Origin: Sipunculus nudus
Lineage: Eukaryota; Annelida; Sipuncula; Golfingiida; Sipunculidae
NCBI GenBank assembly: GCA_026874595.1
Contig: CM049307.1
Location: forward strand, 29,549,079 to 29,613,078
Direction: 5' to 3'
DNA length: 64,000 bases
Shown piece by piece: positions 49,402-61,400 of this stretch; within the stretch, counting starts at the first letter, position 1, and the number at the start of each line of letters is the position of its first letter. Position numbers and translations under genes: made by a program. The notes beneath the pieces are model-generated. The model was not told the origin of the DNA and did no database searches. It worked only from the letters and a program-made list of their open reading frames with translations.

Positions 49402-52400
49402 CTTCCAAGTTCATCTAGCAGTTCTGATGCCTGAGTTGAGAAGGTGTCCATGACATTCTGAGCAGAATACAGGCCCATAGGGGTGTTGTACTGCTGGGGC
49501 ATGAAGACCTTGACCCTTGGTGACCCGCTTCGTCTTGCTTGTTCTTCTTGTCTTATTTTATCCATTGATACAGTGCGCTGTTGTGGAAGTCCCTGTGAGC
49601 CTGCATAAGGAGCTGCGAACATATTACAACCATACACATACATCATTCACATAGTCTCAATAAGGTACCTAACACAACCAGTATGCCGGTACCATGTGTG
49701 TATAAGTACTGTGAGACACAACACTATCTATACCACTATTAGCAGAGTCATCCATATGCATGAATGCCATACATGTGCATCCATATGAATGCCATTCATG
49801 TGCAAAAAGCCCAGTGATTAAGCCACCATTAAAAACAATTGAGATAAAACAAAAATAGTTACAGCATGCATTGCATGTAAAGATTTGTAAATATCTCTGC
49901 AGAACTTCACAGTCCTCTTCAGAAGTTATGTTTACAGCAGATTTTATATATATCAGGTATGAAACATGGATAACTTTATGTGTCAAAGATATTATGTTAC
50001 AAAACGAAGAGGTGTTAGCATTTAACACTGGTGCCACATATAGTACACACTTTTGAATTAGCACCTGAAAAAAAATAAAGTTAGACCAAAACCTTAAACA
50101 CCTGGAATAATAGCAGGTAAGCCCCAAAACATAGAACAGGGCCTAAAGCAGATGGAAAAGAATAGAACCATGCCCTACATAATAAATAATTTTTTAAATG
50201 TTGTGATGTCAACATTTTACAGTTATATTTTTCTTATATATAATCTTTTATTTTATGCTTTCCTGTGTCACAACAAAGCTACCATTGTGGTTATTAGATA
50301 CAGCACAATTAGATAAAGTATTAATATCTTGGGATCAAAATTTGAGGGCCATACATAAAATGAAGCAGCCTAAAGAAAATAATTTTCCTTGGTTAACTGG
50401 TCAGTCTCACACCCCCAGAATCATGCAGACACAGGTTGAGGGCCTGACCATCATTCATAAAGCCGGTGAAATACATCATGGCAGGATGTAACACACAGCA
50501 AGACCATGATTAAAACCAGGCCAGGCAGTCTACTCCATCATAAAACATCCCCAGCTAGAACATAAGACTGGGAGAGCTAGGTAACACCAGAATCACCCAG
50601 AAATTACATTGAACTTTTTATGTGCTGTGATCTTTAACAATGATACTGTTTTTACTTTCAGGCAATTAGACTATCACTGTGGGATTACAGTTAATAAGTC
50701 TACCAAACCTGTGGTCTTATGTACTCTATGGGCTACTATACATTTTCTTATGTAAGCAGCTGCACCTGATAAAAGTACTTGGAGGCCTTGAACAGGAGAC
50801 CTTTGAAGGCTCTAATCTAATAGAATCTGAATATGAAAAACAAAAAAAACCTCACTATCCTTTTTATCTATACAATGACAGCGGAACATGACAGCATTCT
50901 ATGCATGGGTGAAAGGATCAGGGCTGCATTTCCTGTCCACAGGGCCTGCTGTGAATTGGTTGCTGCACATGTTTAACGTTACTTAACAAACATTTAAGCA
51001 TCTTTACATGGACAAGTAGAGTAAATTCAGGGGTGACAGTGTTCAGCAATCCAATTCATTTTACCCTGATTTTTGGATTTGTGTTTGCACATTATTTTGA
51101 TTTTGGTCAACCATTCACTGTTACAGTTACAAATGAAAAATACATTAATAGTAACTTTTTATATTGTTTTGGCAAGAGTCTTTGGTCCCTCTAGATTATC
51201 AGACCATGGGCAGCAGCTCACTCATCACATATTTAACACTGTACTAGTAACCTGGGAGATAAATATAGTGAATATACATGATCTGATTCAGTCAACTTGA
51301 TCACTAAGTGACTGACACTTACTCTAGTCATTACAGCATTAACTCGTTTGGCCATAGAATAACAGCGTCTGAGAGTGGTGTCACTGAGTACAGGTTTCAC
51401 TGTGTGTATACAATTATGAGCTGATTTCTTCTCATACAGTTACATATGGATTCTATCAGCTGTAGCAGTAAGAATCAAGAGCTACTGTTTCAGTAAGCTT
51501 AATGGTCATAATCAACTGCTGTGACTTATGCAACCTGTAACAGTTAGTATCAATGTTTAAGACTTTTGTAAATGTTCATAGTTAGTATCACATTTGTGAC
51601 TTATGTAAAATGTAGTAGTATATGTACCCACTCTTGTTACTCTGGTAAACTGTATAATGATAATTTTCAACTGTTGTGACTCCTGTATGCTGTTGGGTAG
51701 TATATACTATTGTCACTCCTGTTATTGTTAAAATCAACTGCTGTGTTTCTGTAAACTCTACTGGTTAGCATCAACTGTTAATTGTGATTTGTGCTAATTG
51801 TAATGGTAAGTATCTACTTTTGTAACTTCTATAACTGTAATGGTTAGAATGAATGTTTGAGGTTTTTGTAAACTAAAAAGTTAAGAATCAACTGTTGTAA
51901 ATTCTGTAAACTTTAATGGTTAGTATGAACTGCTGTAGTTTCTGTAAACTGAAATATTAAGAATCAATTTTTGTGACTAGTGTAAATTACTGCATTTGGA
52001 ATTTACTTCTGTGATTGTCTTAGCTTTATAGGGTTGAGTTAACAACTGTAAGCTGAATTAGTTAAAATCAGCTTTTGTGATTTCAGTAAGCTGAAAAAAA
52101 TTTAGTATCAAGTATACAGCTGTTATACATAAACATATATAAACTGATATAATAGACTAAAGCTACGATGCAAAATAAAGCAAACAGAGTTGTTATGAAT
52201 GATGGCAGTAATTAAATATATCCTGGCATAAATGAGATGGATGTACATGGTTCAAGGCATTGAAGAATGGAGAACTCCACATAATTAAAGCAAACACAAA
52301 GCATGCCCAGCAGGGGTCACATATCACCCAAAATTTTTCTGAATTAATTCCAAAGGAATGGTCCATTATCAGTGCCTACCTTGTGGCCTTGTGTGATTTG

Positions 52401-55400
52401 GTTCTCTTTGTAATATTATCATCTTGGGACCTGTCTTGTTGTTAGGCTGTGAGTGATTCACCTCTCTTCTGGGAGGACAGGAAAACGGAGACCCCTGGTC
52501 TTCAGGTTCATTATTGTAGGGTTTCACTTTAGATGTAACTGGTGCATGGAACACAAATGTATCATCTTTGTTTTTCTCTTGGATGGCTGGTTCTTTCTCA
52601 CTTTCTACAAAACACTGTCCCTTGTCTTCATTTATTAATGAAGATTCTGATTTCAGTGTGGGTTCCACAGTCCTCAGTGAGGTCTCACTGTTGTGGATAC
52701 CATCTGTGACAGGTGGCTCCCCCTGGCCACCAGAACAGGATGCACCACCTACCTGCAGAGATTTTATTGACAGAGTAGTTTTGTACATTTTCTGACCGGT
52801 ATCACTGGTCTGAGTGACCAGCACTTGGCCCTGCTGTGTTGATGATTCACCAGCACTGTTTACAGCTGGTCTTGGGAGTGCTTGGTTTACTGGGACTGTA
52901 TATATTGCAGGTGCACTTGAACCTGGCTTTTCTTTGGTCAAGATAGCTTCTAGTCTATTAATGAAGTCCTTCCTGTCCTTGGCTTTTCTACTGTTTGTTA
53001 CGCTGGGTTGTCTGTCATGGAATTCAGCAGGTCTGTTCCTGGTGCTGACTGAACCATTAGTCACACTGTTCCGCCGTTGGTTCCAGGGGTGCTCTTCAGC
53101 TGTCACCGCCCCTCCTTCCTCCCATCTCTTTCTGACCCGGTTAACAAATGTATCACTACCTTTAGTTTCCTTGCCTGGCCGGGCCCATGGGCAGCTGACA
53201 GGTACAGTATCAGCACGGTCACTCCCCTTGAAATTTCCTGGTATCCACAGATCCTTGTGGAAACTGAGACCAAAGCTGCGTGTCTTGTGTGAAGGCAGCT
53301 GCAGTGCTGATGATGACAGGCTGCGGCTTAATAATCTCTTTATTGTGGTGGCTGACACAGGAGTAAAAAGATCAGTGCGTGTGTTGGCCCTGGCTGGTAA
53401 ACTTCCATTTTTCCACCTGTTTACATGAGAATCATCACTACAAACCCCACTGTCGGACTCTGTATTTGCTGATTTCCTCTCTACCAGCCCTGAAGCTGAC
53501 TCTCCTCTGCTTACTTTTCCAGATTCATGCTTTTTCTCTGGGATATCTGACAAGCTATCTGTGTTATCAACAGATGAGCTAGTGCTAGATAAAGAGTTCC
53601 TAGGTTGGCCAACTAATTGGGCTGACTCAGACGAATGGGGAGATTTCAAGGGCCATGCGGCGCTGAAAGAAAACATTCACATGCATTATGCACATGCTAT
53701 AGACAAAGGATTACACTAAACATACATGCTACATGCAATGTTTTTGTCATCTATCTGTCTGTTAATGTCAGGTTTAACAATATGCCTGTGTTATTCACAT
53801 TTATTTACAGCTGAAAACCCACTGAGGGTGCTCATCCAATCCAGGCTATCTTACACCTCACTCACCAAGTTTCACCTAGCTTTTTTTTCTTAACCTCCCA
53901 AGTAACTCAGGTCTGGTTTTTGAAACAGCTGGGATTATATCAAATGCTGAAGGCAAGCTGAGGTTATGTTCTGTGTTTTACCTGACAGTTTACATCAAGG
54001 AAAGCTTCATTTTCATATGAATAGATAGTAAGATTATAAGGATGCGGATCTGATAGATACTTAACATTACAGTAAAGAGAAACACTATGCCATTGCCCTG
54101 ACTGATTCTAGTTCTGGGATAGATTTTACGTCAAAATGAAAGAAAAAAACTGTCAGTAATATAAAGACGGGGGGCTAAAACATGCATTAATTTAAAATAT
54201 ATTTCTTGGCTTCTATCTTAGTAATTTTAACTAGCTAACATAATATGTACTGTTATATTAGTACATGCATCAAAATACACAAATTTTCCAGTGCAAAGCT
54301 TCATTTATAGCAGGCAAGTTTATACAAAAATCCAGTTCTGCTTTTTCTATATTAGCTCTAAACCTAACAATTTCAACAACGGCTTACAAACAAATGTAAA
54401 ATGATTTTATGGTTAAATCTAATTCATAAATTATATTTGTGACAAATGTCCTCAACTTCAATTGATAATTCAAGGTTATTCCTTATATACTTTTTTTTAT
54501 TCAAACTTCCCCATTCATACAATTCATAACTAAATTCAACAAGTTTCAAGGCTTTTTCCATCTCTTTTTTTTTAATTTCTTGAAATTCATGATTTTTTAA
54601 ATTACTTTATATTTAAAATTTCAATCAGTTTTCTTCCAGATTTTATAATGGTGTGCTGACTGATTTTCTTGGCAAAGCATGTGTATAGATGTAAACAAGA
54701 CTCTCACATATAGTTTTTGGTATGGCAGCATTCTTTTAATAGACCTATATGACAGTAGTTTGGAAGGGACTGGCACATAACTGTGTGTGTCAAGGCCTCA
54801 TATATAACAGCTACACCTATAAATATATTGTTAACTAAAAACTAACATCCTCTGGTCCAGGAGCTAATGCTTTAATTTCATGTTTAGTTGAGCACTGCTA
54901 GCTGACAGAATGCTTGGTGGGTGTCAGATAATTACATATTTACCCAGGTCACTGTTTATCTGGTGTAACAGGCCCTTGTGTTGGAGCCAGGATTACTTAT
55001 CAGGCTGGTTCAATGGCTGGTCTGTGGACTTAGGGGTGGATTTTGATGGGGACATCCCTTCTTTTAAAACCTTAACCTCTGAGAAATAGAATAACATCAA
55101 TTGATATTGATTTAAAAGTGGTTCCAGATTTTTCATCTCAGCACACTGTTTACAACTGGCACCACCGGCACTCTTGCTAACCTATATACCAGCTAGATGC
55201 TTGGTCTCCCCCCCCCTTCAGGGATTCTGTGTCCACTCCCTCTGACTGCTGTGTTGACAGACTTCCTGGGTGTTAAATAATCAGCCTGAAACTGTGTCCT
55301 AATGACAGGAAACAGAGATGGTATGGTGCTTTGTCTGAACAAATTAGCTAAAAAATATAACAGGGGAACAGGGTGTGGAGGCAGACCTAGAGTACCAGAT

Positions 55401-58400
55401 AATGACACCCAAGTTTATACCAACTCACCATATGGTTCCATTGTTTCTTGTCAGTTTCTAATATCAAAGAACAAATTGATGTTAAGTTTAAAAGAGGTCT
55501 TCAATTACTGATCACTTAATCAATAAATTAAAACCAGGTTCGAAAATAGGTTGTTTTCTCAGCTTGACATGGTGGGAAATTTGTTCAAAAGTGTCTAATT
55601 GCACCTCCAATGTATTGATTTTTACCCTTGCCATTTTGTGATATTTTGTCTGTTTAGGACTTATAAATGAAAAAAAAAAAATACCATTAAGCAACAGCTG
55701 GCAAAGGGAATTACAGCTACATATATATTGCTGGTTTGTCAATGCTTTGCAAAATATTCTTTAATACTGAGTGCATCTTAATATTTAGGAAATTATAATG
55801 TTGATTCTAAAGTGTTGACAGACTTCCTGGGTGTTAAATAATCAGCCTGAAACTGTGTCCTAATGACAGGAAACAGAGATGGTATGGTGCTTTGTCTGAA
55901 CAAATTAGCTAAAACATATAACAGGGGAACAGGGTGTGGAGGCAGACCTAGAGTACCAGATAATGACACCCAAGTTTATACCAACTCACCATATGGTTCC
56001 ATTGTTTCTTGTCAGTTTCTAATATCAAAGAACAAATTGATGTTAAGTTTAAAAGAGGTCTTCAATTAATGATCACTTAATCAATAAATTAAAACCAGGT
56101 TCTAAGATAGGTTGTTTTCTCAGCTTGACATGGTGGGAAATTTGTTCAAAAGTGTCTAATTGCACCTCCAATGTACTGATTATTACCTTTGCCATTTTGT
56201 GATATTTTGTCTGTTTAGGACTTAAAAATGAAAAAAAAAAATACCATTAAGCAACAGCTGGCAAAGGGAATTACAGCTACATATAAATTGCTGGTTTGTC
56301 AATGCTTTGCAAAATATTCTTTAAAAATAAGTGCATCTTCATATTTAGGAAATTATAATGTTGATTCTAAAGTGTTTTAAGTTACTGAAGACATATTGTG
56401 GACCTAACATGACAACTTTGTTGATGGAATGAATTGTACATAAATTTTGGCACATATTTTTGCATTATAGCAACTTATTATTTGTAACATATTAAATATG
56501 TGTGAGAATGCACATTGTGAAAATCTCAGATGATTGAGTGTATGTAATGGCAGAAGGACAAAAAACACCAATACATTCACTGTATGTCTTATTCTTAATG
56601 ATGAATTCCTGACTGCCATGTGTATTGTGACCTGGAAAATATTTGGGGAAAGCAAAGTTCACTGGCATGTCCATCCAGCACAGTTCTTGGTGACAGTCAA
56701 ACTGTTACTGGTAGACTGTAACCTGTTTGAAAGACAAAATGTTTAGTAAGACCACCTGTCTATAAAGAGCACCCTTGAGGGAAATGAAAGCACACACAAT
56801 GGTCATAACAGACCCATCTAATAAGATCATCTGTGAATTAAGCCCACTATTGGCCAGTCCCATGGGTGGTCTTATAACACAGGTTAATGGGTTGTGTTTG
56901 AACCAGGTGTATTCAAATATCATAAACAAATGTCATGAGGAAATTGCTATCTGTTGCATGTTAATTAAGTTCCTTTATTCTTAACAAGTGTTTTCATGTG
57001 TTATGAAATTGTTACATTTAGAATAATCACCTTGTAGACTGAGTGGAGTTAGACACTGGTGTTTTATTTTCCGAGTTTGAGTTTGCAGACGAATGCTCAG
57101 CAATATTAGTGAGAGTCCCTCGATGACTTGAAGCACCTACACGGTGGCCAGCTGTCTTGTCTACAAACACATGCAAATTAGTCATCACACCAGGTCTGCA
57201 AGACTTTACAAGCTGACTAAAAGGTGAGTTAATATTGCTGTATCATGCAGTTAGTAAATCTGTTATTTAATAAACTTTCAAAAATGAAAAATATGAAATT
57301 AATCAAATAAATGATATAATAAACATAACATTAATTGTAAAAAGTTTTCAGAGTCATTCCATGCAGAGATCAATTTCCAAATCCCACAAGATAATCATGG
57401 TGGTGGGGAAAACATGCAACATGTTGCTGCCATCTAGCAACAGTCAATGGTACTACATCCCAGTCCTTCATGCATGACCTCTATTATGCTGCACTTGGTG
57501 TTCCACATTGTAACATCTTGGTGCAGGTGTAGGCAGCACTTTTTCCTGATATTTATCTTACTGAACCACTCCCTGTTCCTCAGTTGTCATGTTTGTTGAT
57601 TTGTTTATGAAGAAACAAACATTATGTCAATACATGGCACCAAGTGGCATCTCTCTTCAGCCAGTTATTGACTCCAGTAGCATACAGTTGTCAGGTATAA
57701 GATGTTCCCAACTGTTTCAGCCTACTGCCATAGAGAACTGTTTGTTTTGGTGTAACAGTTTCTTGTTTCTTTTATTTAATCACAGGAAAAGGACCACTGC
57801 CAATATGTTGTGTCCACGAATCAAGTGCATTCATTGTTACAAGCAATATCCAGAATGTGGCCCTCTGGCAAATATTTAATGTACATACATTTACATGTTT
57901 TTTGATAATTTTACTTGCAATAGATACAATGACATATTATATATTATGACATATTATATATTATATATAAAACCCTTTTTTTCTTTGGCGTTATACCGCT
58001 CTGGCCTAGTCTGTAGGCCATAGAGCACTTTACAACAGAGGGTAATACAGGGCTTTAAGGAACGTGGGGGTAAGCCTCTCTGAAGCTTTAAATCTCTTAT
58101 GGACACTCGGTTCTGAGGGCCCAAGCGTCTGATAGGACCCACAAATTTCTGGCTTTAGGACCTTGTATCAGTCAATGACCATTACCCATTACCTAAAATG
58201 AAACATTCAGTGGTGTAAACACTGCACTGATTACTGAGGCTTACATTTCGCTATAAGCATATATTCATATAATGACATAATTTCTAATCATATTATGTTA
58301 TTATAATTACATAAATACAAAAAAAAAATTCCTATTTTATGAAACCCTTCAAAATTTGAAATATATCATCTCCCCTTGGTATGCTCTAAACACAGATGGG

Positions 58401-61400
58401 ACTCCCCAAATTTTTTGCCCATGTCCCAGACTCTTCAAAATTTTTCCTATTGAAAGCCCTGTAAATATATTATGTAAGACAAAGATATTGATTTCAAGGG
58501 ATCTTGGGTGATTCTCAGGTAATTAACTGTTAATTAAAGGTAAAATAATCCATGATTTCTGCATATTATATTGGTTGATGTATGTCTCATTATTTCACTA
58601 TGACAGGATGTCTCATTACACACAGTGTAACCTGACACTCTGGACACCTCAGATTACCTCAAAATGACCACCAAGTTCTAATGTCCTTGAGAATTAAATT
58701 TAGAATATATATATTATATATTTATAAACACTTATCTGCAGGTATGAAACAGTATAAAAGTGCAACATTTATGTTTCTCTTAACCTGTTACTGTATCACT
58801 CATCTAATGCCCATCCACACATGATGCTGGGTCACAGAATGAGGCAGGAATAGCATCAATCAATCTGCTTGTTTTTTTCCTCATTAATTAATGCAAATCA
58901 GGCAAAGCATGTTTCTGGTTCCTTTGTATGATAATTAGGAGTTAGCAGACTTGTGCTTTTGTTTTTCATGCATTTGTATACATATTTCTTGAATCTAGCT
59001 TCTTTAATATGATTATGTGAATGTGTATATAGCCACAAAATATATGATAGTTGCATAAGAAAGATTCTTTATCTCAAAATGCTCCAAGCTTTTTATACCA
59101 TAACCAAAACAGGAAGCACTGCAAATAACCATCCTTATCCAGGGAAAGAATATCATACTGGTATATACAACTGGAAGTCATTATGCCTGCTCAAACAAAC
59201 ACAACAAATCAAGAATAAAAGTAAGTGGTGTTTATTTTCTATTAATATGACAGTAAAACCACACAGATATTTTGGATAATAAACTATATTGTCAGGAGTT
59301 CATGCAATACAGAAGGCCATGTAGGTAAATGTTTTAGTTTGGTCTTATCAAAACAAAAGCAACATGATTTCTCATGCAGAGCCTCCAGGAAAATCCCCGG
59401 CATTTTTATCATTACCTATAAGCATTACCTTTCCATTCTACTGTTACTGAAATTGTTCTTTACAATTAATGTGAGTCTGCTACATGATATGATGCTTTAA
59501 CCATGTTATTTACTAATGGCCTATTTTTAAGTTTTGTTGGTTTGTGATGTAACTGATGACCATTTTTAAATGTAATTACAAAAGTTGCTTCTCAGTGTGT
59601 CTATCTTATCTTAGTCTTGACAGACATTAAAAACCTTGACTGCAGTTTGGATATACGCTAAAAATGCACTTATTCCATATTACCAGTACAGTAGAGTACA
59701 GTACCGATACTTGTTCATGTACCAGTAAAAACACCATGGTGCAACTGTGAAGTTGAGACAATGAGTAAATGATTCTGATATTTATATCAATGAGACTGAA
59801 ATATACATGATACTCATATATAAAATGTTTGGGATGTCAGGAAAAAGTCTGGATGAAAGAACTGAACCATTATGTACAATTAAAAAAAAAACTTCCTCAG
59901 CAAACATTTCAGACATATATAGTACAGTTTTCCAGAAGATGGTTAATTACACTTCAACACATCACCTACAAAGTGTCACTACTGGACAAAATAAAAGGTG
60001 CCCAATAAACTAATCAGAATGCACTCAGTGTTACCATAGGAACCATAGGGAAACACATTTGGATACTCATGCCTTTCCTCCATACTAAACTGGACTTTGT
60101 CTGCCTTATCAGACAACTTGTATAATTTAAATAATTTGTAGTAAAAAATTGCCAGTGGGATGAATACTGAATTATATTTTTCGCTCTTTACTAACTGGAC
60201 TGCCAGAGTATGGAGAGAAGGTATGAATCAAACCCAAATATGCTGTAATTCGCACAAGGACAGCACATGTTAGACGGTGATTGTCATCTCTCACAACAGA
60301 CAATGTCAAATAATATGTTTACAGATACTGACATAATGCAAAAGATTCTTAAACCAATTTCCTGAACTTATCTCCCAAAATGTTCATACTACAGATTTCT
60401 CAACATTTTATCATTAAGATTATCATAAATGAGACAAAACAGATGAGTTATAAGGTACATTTATTTGCGATAATTAGATATCTTATGGTTCAAAGATAGT
60501 CTGTTTTGCACTATATGTGTATATATAAGGATATATGAATGAGCAAACAAGATGCATGCAGGTTTAAGTGGTGAGGAATGAAGAATATACATCCTTCAAA
60601 ATGATATCAGTGAAATTAATACAGCACAAAAAGAATATACCAGAAATGAAAAAGACTGTTACAAAAGGACACTTACTTTTTTTATTCCAATAACCATCTT
60701 ACAAAAAGAAACTGCTATAACAACAGTACACTTACTTTCATTTTCCATCATACTCTGTAGAGCCCTGAAAGTTCTTGACTGATGACCTGAGGGATTGTAT
60801 GGGTCTTCCTCAGGCTCCTGGTACTCCTGCTGGTATGGCTGGTACGGCTTTGGACCAGCTGCTTGGTATGTAGGCCTGAATAAAACATACACCTTATATT
60901 ACATATAAATATTGAATATGCTGATATTATAATTGATATTAATGAGAAAGGCTAAGTAGTTCTGACAATATGAGCAAGTATCAGATACTTATTTTGCACT
61001 GAGTAGCTGTGTTATGCAGAAGTGGTACAAGTACTCACATTACACTGTGAATGGACAGGTTTATTACCTCTGTAGGATAGGCTACTTAGTATTCACTGTG
61101 TACTGTAGCTGCTTGCCTGTTGGTGTGTTAACAGCGGAGTACTCAGTACTCACTGTGCTCTGTAGCTGACTTTAGTCTATGGCTGTGTTAAAAGTGGGGA
61201 TACTATGTATTCACTGTACACAAAGCTGACTGTCTGTGGCTGTGTTAACAACAGGGAATACTCAGTTCCCACTATGCACTGTAGTCGGCTGTTCGTGACT
61301 GTGTTAACAGTTGGAATACTCAGTAATCACTGTGCATTGTAGCTAGCTGTATGTGTTAAATGTAGAGTACTCAGTACTCACTGTGCTCTGTAGCTGACTG

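Noticed and set aside
52814-53428. A 204-codon plus-strand open frame
   Set aside because: It is antisense to the 1283-bp minus-strand exon, which has matching splice sites, phase continuity with both neighbours and protein-like composition. The plus frame is its shadow.
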